NCBI GenBank assembly: GCA_002401455.1
Contig: NVTE01000002.1
Coordinates: forward strand, 149,860 to 213,859
Length of the DNA stretch: 64,000 bases
From: Alphaproteobacteria bacterium
GTDB lineage: Bacteria; Pseudomonadota; Alphaproteobacteria; Sphingomonadales; Emcibacteraceae
Direction of reading: 5' to 3'
The translations under genes and the position numbers were made by a program. The notes below the pieces were generated by a model. It had not been told where the DNA came from, did not search any database, and worked only from the letters and a program-made list of their open reading frames with translations. This document shows, in pieces, positions 17,463 to 27,701 of the stretch. Within the stretch, counting starts at the first letter, position 1; the number at the start of each line of letters is the position of its first letter.

Positions 17463-18575
17463 ATGTCGTCTATCGATCTGGTAAATCATAATCTGGTAAG
17501 TGAAATTGACACGCCGGGCGTTATCATAGAAAAGCGCCCCGCGAAAACCCCTGAGGGGCAAGTGGTCGAGGGCCTTTATAACTATTGGATCATCCTGGAC
17601 AATCCCGCCCAATATAACTCTTACACCACAGAAATGGTGAAAGCCGTTATCCTCGCCTTCCGGGAAGCCAGCACTGCCCGCGATGTGGTCGCCGTCGTCT
17701 TTACCGGCGCCGGAGACAAGGCCTTCTGCACCGGCGGCAATACAAAGGAATATGCCGAATATTATGCCGGCAACCCTCAGGAATATCGTCAGTATATGCG
17801 CCTGTTCAATGATATGGTCAGCGCCATCTTAGGCTGTGACAAGCCGGTGATCTGCCGGGTGAACGGCATGCGCATTGGCGGTGGCCAGGAAATCGGCATG
17901 GCCTGTGACTTTTCCATCACCCATGATCTGGCGAAGTTTGGCCAGGCCGGACCAAAACATGGCTCAGCCCCCATCGGCGGCGCCACCGACTTTCTGCCCC
18001 TCATGATCGGCTGTGAACAGGCCATGGTATCGGGCACCCTGTGTGAACCCTGGTCAGCCCATAAAGCTTACCGCATGGGCATCGTGGCGGACATCGTTCC
18101 GGCCCTGAAAGTGGACGGCGAATTTGTTGCCAACCCCCTGGTGGTGACGGAACAATATCTGGATGGATTTGGCAAAATCATTCTGGGGGAAGCCAAATCC
18201 GGTGACGCGTTGGCCAAGGGCAAAAATATGTTGAGATCTGGTGAAGTTGACCTGAGCCTGCTTGACGCGAAGGTCGAGGAATTCTGTTCTAAATTTGTCA
18301 ACACCTTCCCCGACTGTATGACCAAAACCCTGGAAGAACTGCGCAAGCCCAAGATTGATGCCTGGAATGCCAACAAGGAAAATTCCCGCGCCTGGCTTGC
18401 CCTGAACATGATGACGGAGGCCAGAGCCGGTTTTCGTGCCTTTAACGAACCTGTGGGACGGGACCGGGAAATTGACTTTGTCGCCCTACGTCAGGCATTA
18501 GCCCAAGGGCAACCCTGGACTTCTGAATTCACGGAAAGCCTGATGCCTGCGGCAAAAACAACCAAGGAGAAATGA
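17463..18575 (+). CDS. oah: 6-oxocyclohex-1-ene-1-carbonyl-CoA hydrolase
   Basis: This 370-residue enzyme of the crotonase superfamily matches the Oah/BamA ring-opening hydrolase in length and motifs: NPAQYNSYTTEMVK, the first oxyanion-hole loop (AFCTGGNTKEYAEYYAGNP) and GMRIGGGQEIGMACDFS. It hydrolyses the cyclic oxo-enoyl-CoA to 3-hydroxypimelyl-CoA, the ring cleavage of anaerobic benzoyl-CoA degradation. A consensus AAGGAG precedes the ATG. It is the first gene of the run oah-bcrC-bcrB-bcrA-bcrD-fdx. BamA-type genes are established markers of anaerobic aromatic degradation. Confidence 0.93.
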   Translation: MSSIDLVNHNLVSEIDTPGVIIEKRPAKTPEGQVVEGLYNYWIILDNPAQYNSYTTEMVKAVILAFREASTARDVVAVVFTGAGDKAFCTGGNTKEYAEYYAGNPQEYRQYMRLFNDMVSAILGCDKPVICRVNGMRIGGGQEIGMACDFSITHDLAKFGQAGPKHGSAPIGGATDFLPLMIGCEQAMVSGTLCEPWSAHKAYRMGIVADIVPALKVDGEFVANPLVVTEQYLDGFGKIILGEAKSGDALAKGKNMLRSGEVDLSLLDAKVEEFCSKFVNTFPDCMTKTLEELRKPKIDAWNANKENSRAWLALNMMTEARAGFRAFNEPVGRDREIDFVALRQALAQGQPWTSEFTESLMPAAKTTKEK

Positions 18576-18578
18576 GAC

Positions 18579-19742
18579 ATGGCAACCAGAGAAGATATTA
18601 TCACCCGCTGTCAGGCCCTCTATGATGACCTTGACTTCACCGCCGCACGCGACTGGAAAGATGCCAAGGAAGGACGCCATGTCATCGGTTTTATGCCCAT
18701 GTATGTGGCCCGCGAAATTATCCATGCTGCCGGCATGCTGCCTCTTGGTATTCTGGGTGGCGGCGATCAGCTGGAAGTTATTCAGGGCGACGCCTATTAT
18801 CAGAGTTATATCTGTCGCATTCCGCGCTCGACCGTTGAACTTTTACTCACCGACCGTCTGGACTTTGTCGACGGCATGCTGTTCCCCAGCATCTGCGATG
18901 TGATCCGCAACCTGTCGGGCATGTGGAAGATGCTGCGCCCTGAAGTTTACTCGCATTATTTCGACGTTCCGCAAAACTATATGAGAGATGTGGGCGGTGA
19001 GTTCTATATGCATGAGCTTAATGTTCTCCGGCATGATCTGGAAAAAATCGGCGACATTACAATTACCGATGAGGCCCTGAAGAATTCCATCGTGGTTTAT
19101 AATGAAAACCGCCGCCTGACCCGCGAACTCTATAAATTCCGGTCAGACACGCCGTGGCTGGCCCCCTCGTCCGAGGTTTACCTGATTAACCGCGCTGGTA
19201 TGCTAATTCCCGTGGAAGATCACAATCAGCTGATCAAGGACTATATTGAAGCCGCCTCTATTGAAGATCGTCCGAAACGCGATAACAGCCGGGTTGTTGT
19301 CTCTGGTTCCTTCTGCGAGCAACCACCGCTCAACCTGATCAAGTCCATTGAGATGTCAGGCTGTTATGTGGTCGATGATGATTACATGCTGGTCAATCGC
19401 TGGTTTACCAAGGAAGTCCCGACAGATTGCGACCCCATTCAGGCCCTGTCCTATACCTTCCTAGAAGCCTCGGTCAAGATGCCGTCCTGCTTTGAGCCGG
19501 ATGAAGACATCAAAGGCCTATATCTGGTGGATACCGTCCGGGAGAATAATGCCGAGGGCGTGATCTTCGCCGCGGCCAGCTTCTGCGATCCGGCGTTGCT
19601 GGAACGGCCTCTCCTTCAGGATGTCCTCAATGATGCGGACATTCCCCACATCAGTTTCAAATACGCTGAAAACACCGGGCAGATGCAGCCCATCCGTGAA
19701 CAGGCAGGTACCTTTGCCGATTCGATCAAACTTTGGAGTTAA
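18579..19742 (+). CDS. bcrC: Benzoyl-CoA reductase subunit C (BadD-type)
   Basis: This 387-residue protein belongs to the 2-hydroxyacyl-CoA dehydratase (HgdB/FldC-like) superfamily. Cluster-binding cysteines are visible in SYICRIPRST, FPSICDVIRN and AASFCDPALLERP, and the family's terminal signature is ENTGQMQPIREQAGTF. With BcrB it forms the reductase module that passes single electrons at very low potential onto the benzoyl-CoA ring. Length agrees with Thauera BcrC and Rhodopseudomonas BadD (about 386). It starts 3 bases after oah, with GGAGA upstream. Confidence 0.94.
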   Translation: MATREDIITRCQALYDDLDFTAARDWKDAKEGRHVIGFMPMYVAREIIHAAGMLPLGILGGGDQLEVIQGDAYYQSYICRIPRSTVELLLTDRLDFVDGMLFPSICDVIRNLSGMWKMLRPEVYSHYFDVPQNYMRDVGGEFYMHELNVLRHDLEKIGDITITDEALKNSIVVYNENRRLTRELYKFRSDTPWLAPSSEVYLINRAGMLIPVEDHNQLIKDYIEAASIEDRPKRDNSRVVVSGSFCEQPPLNLIKSIEMSGCYVVDDDYMLVNRWFTKEVPTDCDPIQALSYTFLEASVKMPSCFEPDEDIKGLYLVDTVRENNAEGVIFAAASFCDPALLERPLLQDVLNDADIPHISFKYAENTGQMQPIREQAGTFADSIKLWS

Positions 19743-19746
19743 TTCT

Positions 19747-21042
19747 ATGAGTGCACCCGTAAGAAAACCGTCAACTGACGTGCAAAAAGATGCCTCCATG
19801 GCCAAACAGAAGGACATGATTGAAAGCAACTTTAACCGGCTTGGCAATGTAAAAAATACCGGCGAGAAAGTCTCCTATACTTTTGTCCCCGGCAACCTAA
19901 ATGAACTGATCATGTGTTTTGACATGGTCGGCAATTACCCCGAAATCAATGCCATTCAGAACGGCCTGCGCAAAAAGTCGGGCGGCATGATCATGGAAGC
20001 TGAAAAATGGGGCCATTCCGAAGATGTCTGTACCTATGTTAAATCCGACATCGGCATGATGCGCAAAGGTAATATTGGTCCCACAGGCCTGCCCATTCCG
20101 GAACCTGACATCCTGATGCTCAGCTATACAGGCTGTTATACCTTCCTGAAATGGTTTGAACTTCTGCGCCATGAATATAAATGTGAAACCGCCATGCTGC
20201 ATGTGCCCTATACCGCCGATGGTGTGATCACAAAATCCATGACTGACTATGTGGTCAAGCAGTTGAAAGAGGAAGTGATCCCCAAATACGAAAAAGTCAG
20301 TGGCATTAAATTTGATATTGACCGTTTGCGGGAGAATATGGCCCTTTCCGCCAAGGCAGAAGATGATTTTGTCTGGGTACTGGAATCAGCCAAAAACAAG
20401 CCCTCACCCATTGATGCCTATTTTGGCGGCATCTATTATATCGGGCCAATTTTCACCGCCTTCCGGGGGACGGAACTGGCCGTAGATTACTATAAAACCC
20501 TGCGGTCGGAAATCGAAGAACGTATCCGCAAAGGTCAGGGCCCAATCACCCCAGAAGGTGAGATGAAGACTGAAAAATACCGTATCGTCACCGAAGGACC
20601 ACCCAACTATACCAGCATGCGCGAATTCTGGAAAATGTTCTATGACGAAGGCGCGGTCGTCGTTGCCAGCACCTATACCAAAGTGGGCGGCACTTATGAT
20701 TACGGTTTCCGCCATGATCCGTCACGGCCGCTGGAAAGCCTGGCTGAGTATTGCATGCATTGTTACACCAACCGCAACCTGCCCGAACGGACCCGGATGC
20801 TGGAAGGATATATCAATGATTATGAAGCCGATGGTCTGCTGATCAACTCGATAAAAAGCTGCAACAGTTTTGCCGCCGGGGAGTTGATGATGATGCGCGA
20901 AGTTGAGAAACGCACCGGCAAACCAGCCGCGTTTGTGGAAACCGACCTGGTTGACCCGCGTTATTTCTCCGCTGCCAACGTCAAGAACCGTCTGGAAAGT
21001 TATTTCCAGATGATCGATCAAAAACGTCGTGCTGGCGTATAG
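19747..21042 (+). CDS. bcrB: Benzoyl-CoA reductase subunit B (BadE-type)
   Basis: This 431-residue second subunit of the reductase module has the HgdA/B-like fold with cysteines in LSYTGCYTFLKW, EYCMHCYTNRN and NSIKSCNSFAAGE. With BcrC it binds the substrate ring and a [4Fe-4S] cluster. The chosen ATG at 19747, 4 bases after the bcrC stop, fits operon spacing; a longer in-frame extension back to 19621 would overlap bcrC deeply and is not needed by the family length. Confidence 0.94.
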   Translation: MSAPVRKPSTDVQKDASMAKQKDMIESNFNRLGNVKNTGEKVSYTFVPGNLNELIMCFDMVGNYPEINAIQNGLRKKSGGMIMEAEKWGHSEDVCTYVKSDIGMMRKGNIGPTGLPIPEPDILMLSYTGCYTFLKWFELLRHEYKCETAMLHVPYTADGVITKSMTDYVVKQLKEEVIPKYEKVSGIKFDIDRLRENMALSAKAEDDFVWVLESAKNKPSPIDAYFGGIYYIGPIFTAFRGTELAVDYYKTLRSEIEERIRKGQGPITPEGEMKTEKYRIVTEGPPNYTSMREFWKMFYDEGAVVVASTYTKVGGTYDYGFRHDPSRPLESLAEYCMHCYTNRNLPERTRMLEGYINDYEADGLLINSIKSCNSFAAGELMMMREVEKRTGKPAAFVETDLVDPRYFSAANVKNRLESYFQMIDQKRRAGV

Positions 21043-21057
21043 GAAAGGGAACAAGAC

Positions 21058-22374
21058 ATGAAATGTTTTATTGGAATTGACCTCGGCTCGACAACCACCA
21101 AAGCGGTTATCATGACAGAGGACAGAGAGATCATCGGACGGGGGATTACCAACTCCCGGTCAAACTATGACACCGCCAGCCGAGTGGCAAAGCAGGAAGC
21201 CATGATTGGTGCTCGCTTTACCCTGCTGCGCAGAAACCTTAAAGGCAATAAAAAGCTTGGCGACCGGCAGGAGGCGTTCCTGGATGATCTGGAACGTAAT
21301 TTTCGCCGGGAGCAGTTCGTTGAACAGCTGGACGACCTGAAAGCCACCTGTCTGCGCAGTTCAGAAGGCGAGCGGTTCGATGACGTCAGGTCAACCCTGA
21401 CAGAAGTTCTGGACAAAGTATTTGTTCAGTTACGGGAAGAATCCCTTGAGCTTTTTGCCAAGGGCGCGACCCGCAAATCAGACTTCTTCCGCGACATCGC
21501 GGGGGGACGTTTCCTGTCCCTGTCTGAAGAAATTTCAAGAGATGCGGGCCTGAAATATGATTATGCCCTCAATGTGTATGATAAATCGATCATTGAGGTC
21601 GAAAACCGACCGCCAGCAGATAACCTTGAAGGAAAATTCCTTAACGGCCTGCAAAATCTGATTAATGAATCCCCGGAGCTGGGCATTAGTTTCGACGATG
21701 TCCAGGGGCCTGTTAAAGATGCCTTGTCCGTCGAGCTGGAAGAAACCTTTGTCGTCGGCACCGGCTACGGGCGGGTTCGCCTGCCCTTCCCCAAAGAGCA
21801 TATCCGGTCAGAAATCCTCTGCCATGGACTGGGCGCCCATATGATGTATCCCGGCACCCGTACCGTGCTTGATATTGGTGGGCAGGACACCAAATCCATT
21901 CAGATAGATCAAAACGGCGTGGTCGATAACTTTCAGATGAATGACCGCTGTGCCGCTGGTTGTGGCCGTTACCTTGGCTATATCGCCGATGAAATGAACA
22001 TGGGTTTGCATGAACTGGGACCCATCGCCATGAAATCCACCAAGGCGGTTAAGATCAACTCAACCTGCACCGTATTTGCCGGTGCGGAATTGCGCGACAG
22101 GCTGGCACTGGGTGAAAAACGGGAAGATATTCTGGCCGGGCTTCACCGGTCCATCATCCTGCGGGCCATGTCGATCATCGCACGGTCCGGCGGCATCACG
22201 GATGAATTCACCTTCACCGGCGGCGTGGCCAAGAATGAGGCGGCCGTGAAGGCGCTGCGTGAGCTGGTCAAAGAAAACTACGGCGACGTCACCATCAATA
22301 TCGATCCTGATTCAATTTACACCGGTGCGCTGGGCGGCGCCGAATTCGCCCGCCGCGCAGTAATGGAGGCTTAA
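21058..22374 (+). CDS. bcrA: Benzoyl-CoA reductase subunit A, ATPase/activator (BadF-type)
   Basis: This 438-residue protein of the acetate/sugar kinase-Hsc70-actin (ASKHA) fold starts with the phosphate-binding [15 protein letters not shown]. Cysteines in [12 protein letters not shown] and [13 protein letters not shown] are placed to bridge a [4Fe-4S] cluster with BcrD. Residues of about 50-215 form a charged helical insertion not present in BcrD; it is characteristic of the large Thauera/Rhodopseudomonas-type A subunit and separates it from the Azoarcus Bzd type. It hydrolyses ATP to drive electrons from ferredoxin to BcrBC. The final [12 protein letters not shown] is the family's C-terminal motif. 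Confidence 0.94.
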   Translation: MKCFIGIDLGSTTTKAVIMTEDREIIGRGITNSRSNYDTASRVAKQEAMIGARFTLLRRNLKGNKKLGDRQEAFLDDLERNFRREQFVEQLDDLKATCLRSSEGERFDDVRSTLTEVLDKVFVQLREESLELFAKGATRKSDFFRDIAGGRFLSLSEEISRDAGLKYDYALNVYDKSIIEVENRPPADNLEGKFLNGLQNLINESPELGISFDDVQGPVKDALSVELEETFVVGTGYGRVRLPFPKEHIRSEILCHGLGAHMMYPGTRTVLDIGGQDTKSIQIDQNGVVDNFQMNDRCAAGCGRYLGYIADEMNMGLHELGPIAMKSTKAVKINSTCTVFAGAELRDRLALGEKREDILAGLHRSIILRAMSIIARSGGITDEFTFTGGVAKNEAAVKALRELVKENYGDVTINIDPDSIYTGALGGAEFARRAVMEA

Positions 22375-22375
22375 A

Positions 22376-23218
22376 ATGACATTAACAATAGGAATTGACG
22401 TAGGTACAGGTGCTGTAAAAACTGCCCTTTTTGAATTTAACGGCGATCAGATTACCTGGATTGACAAAATAACTGACCGGATCAGAAACCGGGAGCCCTT
22501 CAAGCTCGCTGAAGCCGCCTTTGACCATCTGCTGGAGAAGCACGGCTATACCCGCGATGACATTGACTATGTGGCAACAACCGGGGATGCGGAAAATATC
22601 CCCTATTCCACGGGTCATTTTTATTCCATGACCAGCCATGCCCGGGGGGCATTGTACCTGAACCCCAAAGCCCGGTCCCTGATGGATATTGGTGCCCTGA
22701 ACGGCAAAGCCATCAGCATGGACGAGCGCGGCAAAGTGCTGAAATATAAGATGACCAGCCAATGCGCCTCCGGGTCCGGACAATTCCTCGAGAATATTGC
22801 CAGGTACCTGGGCATTGGCCAGGATGAAATCGGCGAACTCAGCCAGAGAGCAGACAACCCGGAAGTTGTTTCCGGCATTTGCGCCGTGCTGGCGGAAACC
22901 GATGTCATTAACATGGTGTCCCGCAGCATTTCAGCGGAAAACATCCTCAAGGGTATTCATATTTCTATGGCAGCCCGCCTGATCAAACTGTTAAAATCCC
23001 TGAAGGTCAAGGAGGGTATCGTGATGTGCACCGGCGGGCTGGCCCTGGATACCGGACTGGTCCTGGCCCTGAACGAAGCCATGGCCAGGAATAAAATGGA
23101 TATGCCCGTAGTATCCCATGAGGATTCTATTTATGCCGGCGCCATTGGGGCCGCCATCTGGGGAAACTTCCGCCATAACAAGCTGGCCGAACTTGAAAAT
23201 CTGGCAAAAGCATCCTGA
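22376..23218 (+). CDS. bcrD: Benzoyl-CoA reductase subunit D, ATPase (BadG-type)
   Basis: This 280-residue ASKHA-fold ATPase begins IGIDVGTGAVKTALFEF and carries the cluster cysteines in TSQCASGSGQFLE and GICAVLAETD. It forms the electron-activating heterodimer with BcrA around one [4Fe-4S] cluster. The ATG starts one base after the bcrA stop, behind GGAGG. Length matches BcrD/BadG (about 280). Confidence 0.94.
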   Translation: MTLTIGIDVGTGAVKTALFEFNGDQITWIDKITDRIRNREPFKLAEAAFDHLLEKHGYTRDDIDYVATTGDAENIPYSTGHFYSMTSHARGALYLNPKARSLMDIGALNGKAISMDERGKVLKYKMTSQCASGSGQFLENIARYLGIGQDEIGELSQRADNPEVVSGICAVLAETDVINMVSRSISAENILKGIHISMAARLIKLLKSLKVKEGIVMCTGGLALDTGLVLALNEAMARNKMDMPVVSHEDSIYAGAIGAAIWGNFRHNKLAELENLAKAS

Positions 23219-23267
23219 TCAGGATTTAAATCAACCTGTGTGACCAATAATAAGAAAGGAAAAGATT

Positions 23268-23510
23268 ATGGCGTTAATGATCGTAGAAGCTTGCACCGCC
23301 TGTGATGCCTGTGAGCCAGCCTGCCCCAATGAAGCAATCAAGGAAGGCGATCCCATGTATATCATCGACCCCTTCAAATGCACGGAATGTGTCGGGGCCG
23401 ACGATGAGCCGCAATGCGTGCTGGTCTGCCCGGATGAATGCATCATCCCGAACCCTGAATTTGTCGAAAGTGAAGACGACCTCCAGGCAAAATATGACGC
23501 GATGAATTAA
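23268..23510 (+). CDS. fdx: 2[4Fe-4S] ferredoxin, benzoyl-CoA pathway type
   Basis: This 80-residue protein has two cluster motifs: CTACDACEPACP and CTECVGADDEPQCVLVCP. The widened second motif (CxxCx8CxxxCP) and acidic C-terminal extension are those of the Allochromatium-type low-potential ferredoxins. In Thauera such a ferredoxin carries electrons from KorAB to benzoyl-CoA reductase (established). It is the last gene of the oah-bcr run, 49 bases after bcrD with its own AAGGAAA ribosome binding site. I see no clear intrinsic terminator behind it. Confidence 0.92.
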   Translation: MALMIVEACTACDACEPACPNEAIKEGDPMYIIDPFKCTECVGADDEPQCVLVCPDECIIPNPEFVESEDDLQAKYDAMN

Positions 23511-23607
23511 AAAACAGCCTCATAGGAAAGTTACAATTGCTTCTTTCAAAGGTTGCCTTGCCAGAGCCGCTCTTGGGCCATAGGGGTCCGGGTTTGGGGC
23601 ACCCCAT

Positions 23608-23862
23608 TTATAGGGAGGCGGAGTGAATGAGGGTTTCTTTCTGTTGACGGGTGAGTTTTTTGATGGCGAACTCCCGCTTTGACGCGGCGCTGCGGTCGGG
23701 ATGGGCTTCCTTGTGCATCACCTCAAACGGCCCCCGTCCCCGGGTATATTTCGCCCCGGCCCCGGCCTCATGGTCGGCCAGACGCTTCTCCAGGTCATTG
23801 GTGATCCCGGTATAATAACTGCCATCACGGCATTTCAGGATATAGACGGTCCACAGGGACAT
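23608..23862 (-). CDS. GIY-YIG nuclease family protein
   Basis: This 84-residue single-domain protein shows the family core: WTVYILKCRDGSYYTGIT (the GIY/YIG strands), DLEKRLADHEAG with the catalytic Arg, and GRGPFEVMHKEAHPDRSAASKRE with the catalytic Glu region. It resembles the small YhbQ/UPF0213 proteins, whose cellular role is unclear (DNA repair suspected). It stands alone between the ferredoxin gene and ilvC, on the minus strand. Confidence 0.88.
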   Translation of the reverse strand: MSLWTVYILKCRDGSYYTGITNDLEKRLADHEAGAGAKYTRGRGPFEVMHKEAHPDRSAASKREFAIKKLTRQQKETLIHSASL

Positions 23863-24015
23863 AGAGGGTCTTTCGGTTGCGGTCAGGAGGCTCTGTTCCA
23901 GTAATAAACAAGAACCCCACCCCCGTCACCTTGAATTTTGGTTGGGGATATGTTTGATATGTCTCTAGGCTCCTGGTCGCTCCTGCACAGGAATGACATT
24001 TCCTTACCAATCCAC

Positions 24016-24046
24016 AAAAAAGCCCCCTCAGTTTCTTGAGGAGGCT
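24016..24046 (-). terminator. Intrinsic terminator after ilvC (minus strand)
   Basis: A 10-base stem (24021-24030 with 24037-24046, one G-U pair) with a 6-base loop is followed in the minus direction by a U run. It lies 26 bases after the ilvC stop. Confidence 0.88.
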
Positions 24047-24071
24047 TTAATCTTTAAACCGGGAGAAAGAA

Positions 24072-25133
<1,062 letters not shown>

Positions 25134-25146
25134 TCAGTAATGTCTT

Positions 25147-25671
25147 TTATAAGGCGTCTGATCCCCGGGTCAGGGCCGCAACCCCGGTCCGCACGGCTTC
25201 CACCAGACCCACATCTTCCATCAGACGGATGAAGGCTTTGATCTTGTCGGTCTTGCCCGTCACTTCAAAGATATAGCTGTCAAAGCTGCTGTCGACGATC
25301 TTGGCCCGGAAGGCCTCAGCAATGCGCAGGGCCGCCTGTTGCTTCTCGCCCTGGCAATGAACCTTGATCAGCGCCAGTTCCCGCTCCACATGGGGGCCAT
25401 TCTCTGTCAGGTCACCGACCCTGTGCACCGGAACCAGCCGGTCGAGCTGGGCCTTGATCTGTTCAATGACCGGCGGTGTGCCGATGGTGACCACGGTGAT
25501 CCTGGACTCGGTCCCCTGTAGGTCAACCGGTGCCACGGTCAGATGTTCAATGTTATAGCCCCGGCCGGAAAATAGGCCAATCACCCGGGCCAGAACCCCG
25601 GCCTCATTATCGACAATGATCGACAGGGTATGACGGGCGGTAAGTTCGATTTCTTTATGAGTATGATGCAT
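25147..25671 (-). CDS. ilvH: Acetolactate synthase small (regulatory) subunit
   Basis: This 174-residue protein has an N-terminal ACT domain (TLSIIVDNEAGVLARVIGLFSGRGYNIEHL), the valine-feedback site, and the small-subunit C-terminal domain (EVTGKTDKIKAFIRLM). It activates the catalytic subunit and confers feedback inhibition. A GGGAG site precedes the ATG. It lies between ilvB (21 bases upstream) and ilvC. Confidence 0.96.
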   Translation of the reverse strand: MHHTHKEIELTARHTLSIIVDNEAGVLARVIGLFSGRGYNIEHLTVAPVDLQGTESRITVVTIGTPPVIEQIKAQLDRLVPVHRVGDLTENGPHVERELALIKVHCQGEKQQAALRIAEAFRAKIVDSSFDSYIFEVTGKTDKIKAFIRLMEDVGLVEAVRTGVAALTRGSDAL

Positions 25672-25692
25672 GTTTTTTTCTCCCGCAGTCGC

Positions 25693-27447
25693 TTATACCA
25701 GCGCCGCGCCGCCTTCAAATTCTGTTACGTCTTCTTCATCAGCCAAAATCATTTCGTTATGGGCTGCCCCGCTGGGCACCATGGGGAAACAATTGGCCAT
25801 CTTCGCCACCCGGCAATCGACAATCACCAGGCCCGGGGTTTCAATCATTTCCATAATGGCTGCGTCCAGGTCTTCCGGCTTTTCGACGAGAATACCGTGA
25901 GCACCGTAAGCCTTGGCCAGGGCAACAAAGTCCGGCAGGCCTTCTGAATAGGTCTCGGAATGGCGGCCGCCATGGTTCAGGTCCTGCCACTGGCGGACCA
26001 TGCCCATATATTCATTGTTGAGGATAAAAATCTTCACCGGCAGTTTATATTGCGCTGTTGTGCCCAGCTCCTGAATATTCATCTGGATCGAGGCCTCACC
26101 GGCCACATCAATCACCAGAGCATCCGGATGGGCGATCTGAACCCCGACCGCGGCCGGAAAGCCGTAGCCCATAGTGCCGAGCCCGCCGGAAGTCATCCAG
26201 CGGTTCGGATCTTCAAATTTCAGATACTGCGCCGCCCACATCTGATGCTGGCCAACCTCGGTGGTGAAATAAGTGTCCTTGTCCTGGGTCAGGGCCTGCA
26301 GACGCTCCAGGGCATATTGCGGCATGATGACATCATCGGATTGGCGATATTTCAGGCACTCCCGAGCACGCCAGCCTTCAATATCTGCCCACCAGTCATC
26401 ATAGGACTGCTGGCCTTCTTCCAGGACCGCCGCTTTCCATAATTTCAGCATATCCTCCAGAACATGGGCCACATCACCAACAACCGGCACATCGACCCGG
26501 ACGGTCTTGTTGATGGACGAGCGGTCAATATCGATATGAATTTTCTTGGAATTTGGCGAGAAGGCATCCAGCCGCCCGGTGACCCGGTCATCAAACCGCG
26601 CCCCGACACAGATCATCACATCACAGTCATGCATGGCATGGTTGGCTTCAAAGGTGCCGTGCATGCCGAGCATGCCCAAAAACTGTCTGTCGGACGCGGG
26701 ATAAGCCCCCAGCCCCATCAGGGTGCTGGTGATCGGGGCCCCGGTCAGCCGCACCAGTTCACGCAGCAATTGGGACGCCGCCGGACCGGAATTGATCACG
26801 CCGCCGCCGCTATAGAAAATCGGCTTCTTGGCCTTGACCATTAGCGCGACCGCCTCTTTGATCGCGTTGAGATCACCTTTTAATTCAGGCCGGTAGCTGC
26901 GATGTTTGATCGGGCCGCTATGGAGGTTGCTGCTGGTGAAAATCTGGACATCTTTTGGAATATCAACCACGACCGGACCCGGACGGCCACTGGTCGCCAC
27001 ATAAAAGGCCTCATGAATGACCTGGGACAGATTATCCACATCGCGCACCAGATAGTTATGCTTGGTACAGTGACGCGTGATGCCCACGGTATCGGCTTCC
27101 TGAAAGGCGTCACTGCCGATCAGATGAACCGGAACCTGGCCGGTCAGACAGATCACCGGGATCGAATCGAGCATGGCATCGGTCAGGCCGGTCACCGCAT
27201 TGGTCGCCCCGGGACCAGAGGTCACCAGAACCACACCCGGCTTACCGGTGGAGCGGGCATAGCCCTCTGCCGCATGGACGGCGGCCTGTTCGTGGCGCAC
27301 CAGAATATGGCGGATCTTATCCTGCTGAAAAATGGCATCATAAAGCGGAAGCACAGCACCACCGGGATAGCCGAAAATAACCTCGACACCCAAATCCACC
27401 AGGGAATTGATGATGATCTCTGCGCCGCTATACTCTTTGCCGGACAT
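25693..27447 (-). CDS. ilvB: Acetolactate synthase large (catalytic) subunit
   Basis: This 584-residue ThDP enzyme condenses pyruvate with pyruvate or 2-oxobutyrate. It has the N-terminal pyrimidine-binding domain with the catalytic Glu ([15 protein letters not shown]), the central FAD-binding domain, and the C-terminal diphosphate-binding domain. The motif usually read GDGS appears here as [15 protein letters not shown], a form I know from alphaproteobacterial enzymes, so it is not a defect. First gene of ilvB-ilvH-ilvC. The 254 bases upstream, up to miaA, are AT-rich and promoter-like; I see no obvious leader-peptide attenuator. Confidence 0.96.
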   Translation of the reverse strand: MSGKEYSGAEIIINSLVDLGVEVIFGYPGGAVLPLYDAIFQQDKIRHILVRHEQAAVHAAEGYARSTGKPGVVLVTSGPGATNAVTGLTDAMLDSIPVICLTGQVPVHLIGSDAFQEADTVGITRHCTKHNYLVRDVDNLSQVIHEAFYVATSGRPGPVVVDIPKDVQIFTSSNLHSGPIKHRSYRPELKGDLNAIKEAVALMVKAKKPIFYSGGGVINSGPAASQLLRELVRLTGAPITSTLMGLGAYPASDRQFLGMLGMHGTFEANHAMHDCDVMICVGARFDDRVTGRLDAFSPNSKKIHIDIDRSSINKTVRVDVPVVGDVAHVLEDMLKLWKAAVLEEGQQSYDDWWADIEGWRARECLKYRQSDDVIMPQYALERLQALTQDKDTYFTTEVGQHQMWAAQYLKFEDPNRWMTSGGLGTMGYGFPAAVGVQIAHPDALVIDVAGEASIQMNIQELGTTAQYKLPVKIFILNNEYMGMVRQWQDLNHGGRHSETYSEGLPDFVALAKAYGAHGILVEKPEDLDAAIMEMIETPGLVIVDCRVAKMANCFPMVPSGAAHNEMILADEEDVTEFEGGAALV

Positions 27448-27701
27448 GATGAACCTTTCTTAATCCAATTATCAGTTTCTCCGAAGAATATTCAAAATAT
27501 CCGCCCAGAGACAAAATTTAAACACCTCTTATGCGCACATAAGAAAAGAAAGCATTGTATATCGGTTTCTTAGCCGCATGGCAACAGAAACGACGATATA
27601 GATTGCTCTCTCCTAAAATACACAGTAATGACCGATTATTGCTTAGTCAAGCGGTATTGTTGTAATAATAATTCAATATATTTAAATTTTATATGCAAAT
27701 A

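Noticed and set aside
25693-27447. Apparent mutation of the ThDP GDGS motif to GEAS in acetolactate synthase
   Set aside because: This variant is familiar in alphaproteobacterial enzymes, and the rest of the protein is intact.
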